Below, piece by piece: positions 7,476 to 14,154 of a stretch of DNA of 14,241 nt. The stretch is from an uncultured Saprospiraceae bacterium. GTDB taxonomy: Bacteria > Bacteroidota > Bacteroidia > Chitinophagales > Saprospiraceae. Under the pieces are notes generated by a model. It saw only the letters and a list, made by a program, of their open reading frames with translations. It was not told where the DNA came from and did no database searches. How positions within the stretch are numbered: position 1 is the stretch's first letter; each line of letters starts with the position of its first letter. The DNA lies in the NCBI GenBank assembly GCA_937959095.1, contig CALGLY010000143.1, forward strand, positions 1 to 14,241. The letters run 5' to 3'. Both the position numbers and the translations under genes were made by a program.

Positions 7476-8501
7476 ATGACAATTCACGAAAATTACTCTT
7501 TACGCGCTTGCAATACATTCGGTATAGATGCGAAAGCAGCGCGTTTTTGTGCAGTAGCCTCAGTAGTTGATATTTGGACAGCAATTAAGCAAAACACAGA
7601 TAAACTACCTGTTTTTATACTCGGTGGCGGCAGTAATTTACTTCTCCGCCATGACTTGCCTTATTTGGTTTTAAAGAATGAAATTAAAGGAATTAAAATT
7701 GTAGAAGAGAATGATGAAACGGCATTAGTAGCAGCAGGTGGTGGCGAAAATTGGCACGATTTTGTACTTTGGTGCATCGCACATAACTTGGGCGGCGTGG
7801 AGAATTTATCGCTGATACCTGGTACGGTAGGGGCTGCTCCAATTCAAAATATTGGTGCCTATGGCGTGGAGCTAAAAGATGTTTTTGAACGCTTGGATGC
7901 GACCCATTTAGGCACAGGAGGTATCGGTACATTTGATGCTTACATTTGTGATTTTGGTTATCGAGATAGTATCTTTAAGCGCGGCTTGAAAGGGAAATAT
8001 GCAATCACGAGAGTCTATTTTCGCCTACAAAAAACGCATAAACTCAATCTAAGTTATGGCGCAATTGCTCAAACCTTGGAAGCTAAAGGAATCAAGAAAC
8101 CGACGATAAAAGACGTGAGTGATGCGGTGATTGAAATTCGCTCCAGCAAGCTTCCAGATCCTACGGAGATAGGCAATTCAGGCAGTTTTTTCAAGAATCC
8201 TGAACTTTCTAAAACCGACTTTGAAGCAGTAGAAACTAATTTCCCAGACATTGTGCATTATAACTTACCGAATGGCAATGTGAAAGTTCCTGCTGGCTGG
8301 CTGATAGAACAATGCGGCTGGAAAGGCAAGCGCGTAGGGAATACAGGTGCGTACAAAAATCAGGCTTTAGTTTTGGTAAATTATGGCAATGCAAGTGGTG
8401 CAGAAGTTTGGAGCTTAGCAGAAGAAATCGCGCAATCTGTAGCGGACAAATTTGGGATTCGGATAGTGCCAGAAGTGAATGTGTTGCCGTATCAGAATTG
8501 A
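7476..8501 (+). CDS. murB: UDP-N-acetylenolpyruvoylglucosamine reductase (type I)
   Basis: An FAD enzyme that uses NADPH to reduce UDP-GlcNAc-enolpyruvate to UDP-MurNAc in cytoplasmic peptidoglycan synthesis. The FAD-binding residues are FILGGGSNLL (48-57) and IPGTVGAAPIQNIGAYG (114-130). The catalytic residues align with E. coli: R163 in GYRDS, S237 in NSGSFFKNP and E333 in PEVN. The length of 341 matches the type I enzyme (342 in E. coli). The ATG at 7476 precedes the conserved NTFGIDAKA segment by the usual distance. It is followed 40 bp later by a murein endopeptidase-like gene in the same direction, so the two may form a cell-wall pair. Confidence 0.97.
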   Translation: MTIHENYSLRACNTFGIDAKAARFCAVASVVDIWTAIKQNTDKLPVFILGGGSNLLLRHDLPYLVLKNEIKGIKIVEENDETALVAAGGGENWHDFVLWCIAHNLGGVENLSLIPGTVGAAPIQNIGAYGVELKDVFERLDATHLGTGGIGTFDAYICDFGYRDSIFKRGLKGKYAITRVYFRLQKTHKLNLSYGAIAQTLEAKGIKKPTIKDVSDAVIEIRSSKLPDPTEIGNSGSFFKNPELSKTDFEAVETNFPDIVHYNLPNGNVKVPAGWLIEQCGWKGKRVGNTGAYKNQALVLVNYGNASGAEVWSLAEEIAQSVADKFGIRIVPEVNVLPYQN

Positions 8502-8541
8502 CAATTGACAATGTTTTTTCTCACTCCTTAAGTTTAGAATC

Positions 8542-9261
8542 ATGCGCCGATTTCTGAAATATCTTGCTTTATTTCTTCTTCTAGCCTTTGTAGTATGTGC
8601 AATTCCAGAAGTGTTTTATAAGAACGAAGGCAGGAGTAAATCCATAGGAACAGTAGGGAAGGGGCAGCTCGAAAATGCGTATTTAATGCCACTTTGGGGG
8701 GCTAATTTTAGCTATTTCAGCCCCTTGAGTTATTATGTGATGGACAATGGCTATACCGATTCCAAAGTGCATAACACCTTACTCGAAGCCTATGAAACTT
8801 GTGAAACAAGCTGCAAAGGCACGCATTTCAAAATAATGGAATGCTCGGATAAGAAAGGCGGAAAATTACGCTTACATCGCACGCACCAAAATGGCATGAG
8901 CGTTGATTTTATGAGTCCGAAAAAACGCCAAAATGGAAAGCAGTCGCGCTTCTTTGATCGCTTGGGACTTTGGCATTATCTCCTTGAATTTACCAATGCT
9001 GGAAACTTAACAATTGCTTCCAAAGTTTCTATTGATTTTGAGACGATGGCAAAGCATATTCTAGCCCTCGATGATGCCGCCCGAAAGAATGGACTTCGTA
9101 TCAATAAAGTTATCTTGAAAATAGAACTGAAACCTGCTTTTTTCCGCACCGAAAGCGGCAAAAAGGTAAAAGCACGTGGTATTTACTTTGCCCGTTCCTT
9201 ACCCGATTTGGTTAATCGGATGCACGATGACCATTATCATATAGATTTTGAGCGGCGATAA
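8542..9261 (+). CDS. MepA-like murein endopeptidase (peptidase M74 / LAS-type)
   Basis: A 239-residue protein with an N-terminal membrane or signal segment (about 5-22, LKYLALFLLLAFVVCAIP), so it acts outside the cytoplasm. The zinc-site pattern is HxxH115QNGMSVD122 together with H228-DDHYH-233 at the C-terminus, which parallels HxxHxxGxDxD and HDDHxH of penicillin-insensitive murein endopeptidase MepA. That enzyme cuts D-Ala-mDap cross-links. LMPLWGANFSYF and SPLSYYVMDNGYTDSKVH correspond to the family's start region. It is shorter and diverged from E. coli MepA (274 residues), so the exact bond cut is uncertain. It is 40 bp downstream of murB and co-directional, which supports a role in cell-wall turnover. 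Confidence 0.8.
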   Translation: MRRFLKYLALFLLLAFVVCAIPEVFYKNEGRSKSIGTVGKGQLENAYLMPLWGANFSYFSPLSYYVMDNGYTDSKVHNTLLEAYETCETSCKGTHFKIMECSDKKGGKLRLHRTHQNGMSVDFMSPKKRQNGKQSRFFDRLGLWHYLLEFTNAGNLTIASKVSIDFETMAKHILALDDAARKNGLRINKVILKIELKPAFFRTESGKKVKARGIYFARSLPDLVNRMHDDHYHIDFERR

Positions 9262-9388
9262 GTTTTAATAACTTGGATTACTGATTGGATCTATTTTGCG
9301 AAATACTCATGCTTATACTCAGTTTTTTGTTGCCTACTGTACGTATGCCTATAAGCACTGTACGTGAGTTGTACGTATAAAATGACAA

Positions 9389-9433
9389 AAGCGGCTGCCT
9401 TACAACACCTATAGTATTATATGACAGCCGCTT
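9389..9433 (-). terminator. Probable terminator of the split tRNA transcript
   Basis: The arms AAGCGGCTG (9389-9397) and CAGCCGCTT (9425-9433) pair perfectly over 9 bp. On the minus strand the stem is followed by TTTTGTCATTTTA. It lies 34 bases past the tRNA 3' end. The loop is long (27 bases), which lowers confidence. Confidence 0.6.
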
Positions 9434-9503
9434 AATGCGACTATTCTCTTGAGATAGAATAGAAAGTGGTCCCACATGGGCTCGAACCATGGACCCTCTG
9501 ATT

Positions 9504-10169
9504 CACCTTCTAAAGCTTTCGCTAAAGGGTAGGACTATATCACCACCGTATCCAAAAGGACTTAGGCGGGGGGCGTTCGTGGAGGGCTTATTGGTGAGTC
9601 TCCTCACCCTCTAGTCTCTGCACCTTCCTAGCTACTGTTACGACTTTCACTAGGCTTGGCTCAGGATTGCCATCAGCGCGACCTGTTAAGGTTTCCCTGA
9701 GTTAACCCCCTTCTCACCCGACAGTTTCCTATCGGGGGCACCGTGAATAATTCTTTTAACATTCTCCAAATTTAACTCTGGATTATGCTCTTCTGAATGA
9801 CAGTTTGCACAAAGTAGCTCGCATTTTTTAACTTCTTTGAGAATTGCTTCCCAACTTCTATTAGAAAGTGTGCGTGCGCCAAGTTTAAACTCTTTTTTGT
9901 GTGCCTCTTTATGATGAAAATGCAAAGCTGACAAATTATCATTATAACCACATTCAGCACAACTACCTCCTAACATTTCAATCAATTCTATTTTCCGTTT
10001 AAGGAATCGCATTGTTTGAGAATGGTAAGTATTCGTTTGCGCTTTTACAGTATGATAATGATTTTTTTGCTTGCAGTTATTACTGCAAAACTTTCGTTTT
10101 TGACCATTTAAAGGCTCTTCACAAACTACACAATATAATTGCTGTGTCATAATGAAGAATTATTCTTTG
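9504..10169 (-). ncRNA. Group I self-splicing intron (IC3-like) with ORF in the P1 loop
   Basis: 666 nt. The 5' splice site follows CAU of the exon, giving the conserved U before the site; the last base is G (complement of 9504), the expected omega-G. Core elements on the minus strand are: IGS GUG (9741-9739) able to pair with exon CAU; P2 with arms CCCGATAG/CTGTCGGG and a GAAA loop (9736-9717); P4 CTCAGG/CCTGAG (9701-9696 with 9665-9660); GATGGCAAT before P4'; GAGCCAAGCC after it; P6 CCTAG/CTAGG (9654-9650 with 9631-9627); GGTGCAGAGACTA and ATAGTCC forming P7 (9616-9612 with 9537-9533); and P9 with a GAAA loop (9522-9515). P3 is probably GGGGG (9710-9706) with CCCCCC (9573-9568), with an extra hairpin (9593-9608) between P7 and P3. 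These blocks closely resemble the Azoarcus tRNA-Ile intron. Confidence 0.93.
9686..10150 (-). CDS. Intron-encoded HNH homing endonuclease
   Basis: A 154-residue protein. Its N-terminal zinc ribbon is C7-x2-C10-x11-C22-x3-C26. Residues 61-122 form the HNH nuclease: GGSCAECGY (C64, C67), LHFHH (catalytic H79 or H80), LLCANCHSEEH (C114, C117, H118, H122). It probably cuts the intronless tRNA gene near the exon junction, promoting intron spread. The gene lies wholly inside the group I intron. The ATG at 10150 is 19 nt after the 5' splice site and has no Shine-Dalgarno sequence. The last 18 residues (from G137) are encoded by ribozyme core sequence (IGS, P2, P3, P4, P5) and end at TAA 9688-9686, so the tail is probably dispensable for cutting. 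The tRNA promoter is its only visible promoter. Confidence 0.92.
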   Translation of the reverse strand: MTQQLYCVVCEEPLNGQKRKFCSNNCKQKNHYHTVKAQTNTYHSQTMRFLKRKIELIEMLGGSCAECGYNDNLSALHFHHKEAHKKEFKLGARTLSNRSWEAILKEVKKCELLCANCHSEEHNPELNLENVKRIIHGAPDRKLSGEKGVNSGKP

Positions 10170-10248
10170 ATGAGTCAGATGCTCTAACCAACTGAGCTAT
10201 GGGACCGATATTTTAAAATTTCCTTATCTACTTTTGAATAAGGGAGTG

Positions 10249-10279
10249 CAAATTTACAACTTTGTGCGGCTTAAACAAA
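10249..10279 (-). promoter_or_regulatory. Bacteroidota-type promoter for the split tRNA
   Basis: On the minus strand, TTTG (complement of 10276-10279) and TAAATTTG (complement of 10249-10256) are 19 bases apart, matching the TTTG / TAnnTTTG consensus of the phylum's primary sigma factor. Transcription would start near 10242, about 36 bases before the tRNA. It overlaps the region upstream of the divergent HAD gene. Confidence 0.65.
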
Positions 10280-10297
10280 TGTCTAAATAACTTTCTT

Positions 10298-10921
10298 ATG
10301 ATAAAAAACATAATTTTTGATTTTGGGAACGTATTAATTGACCTAGATATAGAAAAAACCACTACTGAACTAAGCAAATTTGTTCCACAAAAAGTTCCTG
10401 ACCACATCCGAAAACACTTAGATGACACGGTTTTTAACGTTTATGAGGTGGGTGGCATGACAGAACAAGAGTTTTTGGATGCCTTACGCTATCATGCACG
10501 CACCCCTGCTACGCAACAAGAAATTTTAGATGCTTGGAATGCCATGCTTATCGGGATTCCTGCTCATCGCTTCGATTTTTTGAGGTCATTATCGGATTAT
10601 CGTATCTTTTTATTGAGTAATACGAATGCTTCGCACCTGAATTGGGTGAATGCACACTTGCAAAGCCAACACGATATGAAAATGGCAGATTTCGATGCGT
10701 TTTTTGAAAAAGCCTATTATTCACACCTTATAGAATTGAGAAAGCCAGGAACAGAAATCTATGATTTTGTACTAAAAGACGCTGGACTCGATGCTGCTGA
10801 AACCTTATTTATAGATGATAATGCCGCAAATATTGAAGGTGCAAAGGCGGTTGGTTTGCAGACGATTTATCTAGGCGTGCAAGAAGAGGTGGCAGAGGCA
10901 CTGAAACGTTACTTCGCCTAA
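10298..10921 (+). CDS. HAD-superfamily hydrolase (subfamily IA, YihX-like phosphatase)
   Basis: A probable small-molecule phosphatase using an aspartyl-phosphate intermediate. Motif I is IIFDFGNVL near the N-terminus (nucleophile D8; the usual DxD reads DFG, as in YihX-type enzymes). Motif II is FLLSNTNASHL. Motif III/IV is the lysine in LRKPGTEIYDFVL followed by FIDDNAANIEGAKAVGL, with the acidic pair DD. The helical cap lies between motifs I and II. I chose ATG 10298 because motif I then begins at residue 5; an in-frame ATG at 10280 and an earlier TTG at 10262 would only add a non-conserved tail. The closest characterised relative type dephosphorylates glucose-1-phosphate, but the substrate cannot be read from sequence. 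The Nramp-like gene follows closely and may be co-transcribed. Confidence 0.88.
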   Translation: MIKNIIFDFGNVLIDLDIEKTTTELSKFVPQKVPDHIRKHLDDTVFNVYEVGGMTEQEFLDALRYHARTPATQQEILDAWNAMLIGIPAHRFDFLRSLSDYRIFLLSNTNASHLNWVNAHLQSQHDMKMADFDAFFEKAYYSHLIELRKPGTEIYDFVLKDAGLDAAETLFIDDNAANIEGAKAVGLQTIYLGVQEEVAEALKRYFA

Positions 10922-10982
10922 TCATTTGGCAGTATGCCTCAAAGTCTGTAAGTTAGGGCTTACATATCAAAGTAAAACCAGC

Positions 10983-12290
10983 GTGGCAAAACGAATATCA
11001 TTTAGCAAAGGCGCATCGAGTGTGCTATTTTGGTCGGTAGTGTCGGCTGCCTTTATTGGGCCTGGCACAGTGACCACCGCAGCAAAAGCTGGAGCAAGTT
11101 TCCAGTTGGCATTGCTATGGGCATTACTATTTTCTACGCTTGCTACCATTGTTTTGCAAGAAGCTGCCGCACGCATCACTATCGCATCAGGGAAGAGCTT
11201 AGGCGAAATTATTTCCTTAAAATATCGAGGAACATCGAGCGAAAGTATCAAAATGGTACTTTTCATAGCCATTGCTTTTGGTTGTGCGGCTTATCAGACG
11301 GGGAATCTACTTGGAGCAATTTCTGGTTTAGAACTCATTACGACTATTAACCCGAAGCTATTATTATTGGGCATCGGAGTGGTCTGCGCTAGTATTTTAC
11401 TACTAGGCAATATCCAATTGATTGCACAAGCTTTAGGAATGGTGGTTGCACTCATGGGAGGATTGTTCTTCTACGTAGCTATGCAAGGTGATTTTGAAAT
11501 TTATTATGCTATAGAAGCAGCTCTATTACCAACTATTCCCGATGGTTCTGCCTTACTCATTATCGGACTCATTGGCACTACAATTGTGCCGTATAATCTC
11601 TTCCTAGCATCAGGTATCAGCAAAGGACAAAGTGTGCGAGAAATGCGCATCGGTATCAGTATTGCAATATTAATAGGTGGTTTGATTTCGATGGCAATTC
11701 TACTAGTCGGTACACAAATCGAAGGCGAATTTTCTTTCAAAGCCCTCTCGGACACACTCACGAATGGAATTGGTGATTGGGCTGCGGGACTCTTCGCAGC
11801 AGGTTTATTTGTGGCAGGACTTACTTCCTCTATCACTGCGCCACTTGCGGCGGCCATCACTGCACGTAGTTTTTTTCAGACTGAAAACAGCAATTGGGCA
11901 ATGAATAGTCGCAATTTCCGGCTCGTGTGGGCGGTTATATTAGGTATTGGTTTGCTTTTCGGTTTAGCAGATGTGAAGCCAATTCCTGCGATTATTCTAG
12001 CGCAAGCTATCAATGGCATATTGCTTCCTATCGTCGCGATTTTTTTACTATTAATTGTAAATGATAAAAGCCTCTTTTTGGATGGCTTCACCAATTCTAA
12101 TCTATCGAATGCTTTGATGCTAATCGTAGTGAGTGTTGCTTGTTTCCTCGGGTTGTATAATATTCTAAAGGTCATCGCGCAACTCGCTCAAGCGACTACG
12201 ACTAGCTCCACCCTTTATTCTATCGCAGCCATACTTACAGGCTTTATTTTTGTAGGCTTAGTCTGGCGCATTTATATTTCTAAAAAATAA
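10983..12290 (+). CDS. Nramp-fold membrane transporter with altered metal-site motifs
   Basis: An inner-membrane protein with about 11 hydrophobic segments and the Nramp layout: TM1 SAAFIGPGTVTTAAKAGASF, then LLWALLFSTLATIVLQEAAARITIASGKSLGE (the family's LLW...Q..aaRl...tG..L), and TM6 GTTIVPYNLFLAS. Nramp proteins move divalent metal ions with protons. Here TM1 DPGN reads GPGT and TM6 MPH reads VPY, so the usual Mn/Fe ligands (Asp, Asn, Met) are missing; the cargo may be another cation such as Mg2+, or something else. No ATG is available at the 5' end. I prefer GTG 10983, just before KRISFSKGASS; TTG 10926 would add 19 unlikely residues and lie 4 bases after the HAD stop. Confidence 0.82.
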   Translation: MAKRISFSKGASSVLFWSVVSAAFIGPGTVTTAAKAGASFQLALLWALLFSTLATIVLQEAAARITIASGKSLGEIISLKYRGTSSESIKMVLFIAIAFGCAAYQTGNLLGAISGLELITTINPKLLLLGIGVVCASILLLGNIQLIAQALGMVVALMGGLFFYVAMQGDFEIYYAIEAALLPTIPDGSALLIIGLIGTTIVPYNLFLASGISKGQSVREMRIGISIAILIGGLISMAILLVGTQIEGEFSFKALSDTLTNGIGDWAAGLFAAGLFVAGLTSSITAPLAAAITARSFFQTENSNWAMNSRNFRLVWAVILGIGLLFGLADVKPIPAIILAQAINGILLPIVAIFLLLIVNDKSLFLDGFTNSNLSNALMLIVVSVACFLGLYNILKVIAQLAQATTTSSTLYSIAAILTGFIFVGLVWRIYISKK

Positions 12291-12395
12291 ATTTTGAATC
12301 ATAAGTGCTAGGACATAATTCATTCCCTCCTTATAAATACCACGCACTACTTGACAATTAACGCATTGCAACATTACAGCATTAAAAAACAATAC

Positions 12396-12728
12396 ATGGA
12401 TTCACCACGCTTAAAACAACTCTTCGGTTTTCAAGAAAGCATGCCGAATGATGCGTTTATCGTATTTGCTATAGCTAAAGAATATGAAAGCTTACAAAAT
12501 TGGGATAAAGCCCTCGAATATTACCTAAAGCTCACCAAAGAACATACGGATTATGTTGGTACGTATTACCATTTAGGCAAACTTTATGAAAGACTAGATC
12601 AAATCCCAACAGCTTTTCAGACCTATAAAACAGGAATGCAAATAGCTAAAGCAGCAGGCGACCAACATGCTTTGAGTGAATTGGCTGGCGCGAAATTGGA
12701 ATTGGGAGATGATGATGATTTTGAGTAA
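12396..12728 (+). CDS. Small tetratricopeptide-repeat protein
   Basis: A cytoplasmic protein of 110 residues with two to three TPR-like helix pairs. It contains NDAFIVFAIAKEYESLQNWDKALEYYLKL, then YVGTYYHLGKLYERLDQIPTAFQTY, with the typical W/L/G/Y/A/P-type spacing, followed by a helix with ELAGAKLEL and an acidic tail DDDDFE. TPRs mediate protein-protein contacts; no enzymatic domain is present. I chose ATG 12396 (MDSPRLKQLFGF) because the preceding in-frame codons, from a TTG at 12351, look like untranslated leader. Its stop lies one base from the convergent miaA stop. Confidence 0.8.
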   Translation: MDSPRLKQLFGFQESMPNDAFIVFAIAKEYESLQNWDKALEYYLKLTKEHTDYVGTYYHLGKLYERLDQIPTAFQTYKTGMQIAKAAGDQHALSELAGAKLELGDDDDFE

Positions 12729-12729
12729 A

Positions 12730-13641
12730 TCACTCCTTCATAGCTGATTCTATAAAAGCTTTGATTTCGCTTGTTTGCTTTGTTGAAAAGGATTTCCAAC
12801 GCGTATCTCTCCGAAACCATGTCATTTGTCGTTTGGCATAGCGGCGAGAATTGCGCTTGATGAGTTCTATCGCGGTTTCGAGGCTAGAATTTCCTGCAAA
12901 ATGCTCAAATAATTCTTGGTAGCCGACGGTTTGTAGTGCTGTATTTTTACGAAGTGAGAAAAGTCCTCTTGCCTCTTCTAGCAAACCTTCTTCTAGCATT
13001 TTATCGACCCGCTGATTGATGCGTTCATAGAGCAAGGCACGTTCCCATTCCAATAAAATAAAAATAGGAATGAATCGACGCTTAGGTTTTGGCTGATTTA
13101 AAAAACTTGAAAAAGGCTGCCCACTCGCTCTGCACACCGATAAAGCACGAATCAAACGATGCGGATTTTGAGTATCTACTTTTTCATAATAAGCAGGGTC
13201 GCGAGTTTCTAGTTCTGCTTGCAATTTTTCAATTCCTTCTTGCTCAAATACCTCTTCTAGCGCGTCCCGTATGCTACGTGGTACATCAGGAAAACTATCT
13301 AAGCCTTCGCAGACTGCTTGTATATAAAGTCCTGAACCACCTGTGAGAATGGCTATATCTTTTTCTTCGTAAATAGCATCGAGACCTTTTAGCGCATCGC
13401 GTTCATAATCGCCTACGCTATATTTGTCTTCTACAGAAAGGGAATTGATGAAGTGATGTGGTGCTGCTGCGAGTTCTTCGAGGGTAGGCTTGGCAGTGCC
13501 TATCGTCATTTCTCTAAAAAACTGACGGCTATCACAGGAAAAAATAGCTGTGTTAAACTGTTGCGCGAGCTCAATAGAAAGGCTAGTTTTGCCACTGGCT
13601 GTTGCACCACCTACTACAATTAGATATTTTTGTTGTGGCAT
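12730..13641 (-). CDS. miaA: tRNA dimethylallyltransferase
   Basis: Transfers a dimethylallyl group to N6 of A37 in tRNAs that read UNN codons. The P-loop GATASGKTS follows the start. SCDSRQFFREMTIGTAKPT carries the catalytic and tRNA-binding residues. HHFINSLSVEDKYSVGDYERDA, LTGGSGLYIQAV, and DTQNPHRLIRALSV are family signatures. Near the C-terminus TVGYQELFEHF and RRYAKRQMTWFRRD bind tRNA. ATG 13641 (MPQQKYLIVVGG) gives the usual distance to the P-loop; an in-frame ATG at 13668 would add nine residues. Length is about 303 residues, normal for the family. It is convergent with the TPR gene with almost no spacing, so its transcript probably runs into that gene's antisense. Confidence 0.96.
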   Translation of the reverse strand: MPQQKYLIVVGGATASGKTSLSIELAQQFNTAIFSCDSRQFFREMTIGTAKPTLEELAAAPHHFINSLSVEDKYSVGDYERDALKGLDAIYEEKDIAILTGGSGLYIQAVCEGLDSFPDVPRSIRDALEEVFEQEGIEKLQAELETRDPAYYEKVDTQNPHRLIRALSVCRASGQPFSSFLNQPKPKRRFIPIFILLEWERALLYERINQRVDKMLEEGLLEEARGLFSLRKNTALQTVGYQELFEHFAGNSSLETAIELIKRNSRRYAKRQMTWFRRDTRWKSFSTKQTSEIKAFIESAMKE

Positions 13642-13699
13642 CTCGCAAAGGTAAGGAACGGTGTACATTTATTCATACACTGCTCCTCAGAAATAGAAA

Positions 13700-13731
13700 A
13701 GCCCTACTCTATCAAGTAAGGCTCTTTTTTT
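13700..13731. terminator. Bidirectional intrinsic terminator
   Basis: The arms AGCCCTACT (13700-13708) and AGTAAGGCT (13715-13723) pair with one mismatch. Seven Ts follow on the plus strand (13725-13731) and a TTTT run follows on the minus strand. It lies between the 77-residue gene and miaA, so on the minus strand it would end the small-gene transcript and leave miaA to its own promoter. Confidence 0.65.
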
Positions 13732-13760
13732 AAACTTTTGTAAAACCAGGTAGAATTTCC

Positions 13761-13994
13761 TTAAAAAGAACGCATGTGCCAACTCACATCACTTGCTTTA
13801 GGCACATAGAGTACATTTTCTTCTTTTGTAGAAATAAAAGTGTCTTCTAAATCACTTCTAAAGACTGCATCTTTTGTGGAAAGTGGATCTTGGATAAGAA
13901 TATCTTTTTCTTGTATCTTTATATTGTTTATTATTGCATAAACGCTAGCAGATACAGCGAGTAGTAACACTACTGTAATAATTTTGCTTTTCAT
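13761..13994 (-). CDS. Unrecognised small exported or membrane-anchored protein (77 residues)
   Basis: MKSKIITVVLLLAVSASVYA followed by INN is a signal peptide or membrane anchor (likely cut after A20). The mature part of about 57 residues is hydrophilic, with several acidic and lysine residues (TKDAVFRSDLEDTFISTKEEN) and a C-terminus ending in VSWHMRSF. There is no cysteine and no recognised domain. The start at 13994 has AGAAGG 9 bases upstream, one of the few Shine-Dalgarno-like sites in the window. A promoter is visible at 14036-14066 and a terminator at 13700-13731, so it is an independent single-gene unit, which supports it being real. Confidence 0.65.
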   Translation of the reverse strand: MKSKIITVVLLLAVSASVYAIINNIKIQEKDILIQDPLSTKDAVFRSDLEDTFISTKEENVLYVPKASDVSWHMRSF

Positions 13995-14035
13995 AGTTTG
14001 TTACCTTCTATAATAACCTTTCAATATTTACTAAC

Positions 14036-14066
14036 CAAAAATAGGGTATTTTCTGCATTTTTGCAA
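14036..14066 (-). promoter_or_regulatory. Bacteroidota-type promoter for the 77-residue protein gene
   Basis: On the minus strand, TTG (complement of 14064-14066) and TATTTTTG (complement of 14036-14043) are 20 bases apart. This matches the phylum's -33 / -7 pattern and gives a leader of about 35 bases before the ATG at 13994. Confidence 0.6.
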
Positions 14067-14154
14067 GTAAAATATTATATACCCAAGAATCGTAATGAAA
14101 AATACAACCGTTTAGGCTATTCAGATGTATTCTTGAAAACATATTTTAAAATAG

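Larger units (their letters stand above)
9467..10206 (-). tRNA. tRNA(CAU), elongator Met or Ile2, interrupted by a group I intron
   Basis: The 5' exon is 10170-10206 (37 nt) and the 3' exon is 9467-9503 (37 nt). Joined, they give a complete 74-nt cloverleaf: acceptor GGTCCCA/TGGGACC, D-arm GCTC...GAGC, anticodon stem TCTGA/TCAGA with loop CTCATAA, T-arm CATGG-TTCGAGC-CCATG, discriminator A73. The anticodon is CAU. The intron sits between U36 and A37 in the anticodon loop. No CCA is encoded (ACT follows). Acceptor pairs C4-G69 and C5-G68 resemble those TilS recognises in tRNA-Ile2, but phylum-specific tRNA-Met sequences could share them, so the identity is open. Splicing is required to make a functional tRNA. 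A promoter lies at 10249-10279. Confidence 0.93.

Noticed and set aside
9278..9490. A 70-residue minus-strand frame across the tRNA 3' exon
   Set aside because: It is translated through the tRNA and its terminator and is therefore a shadow of RNA sequence.
9772..9960. A second frame inside the HNH gene on the same strand
   Set aside because: It is a shifted-frame shadow of the endonuclease, which has clear zinc and HNH motifs in its own frame.
11030..11350. A 106-residue plus-strand frame inside the Nramp-like gene
   Set aside because: The transporter frame has the membrane segments and family motifs. This one has none.
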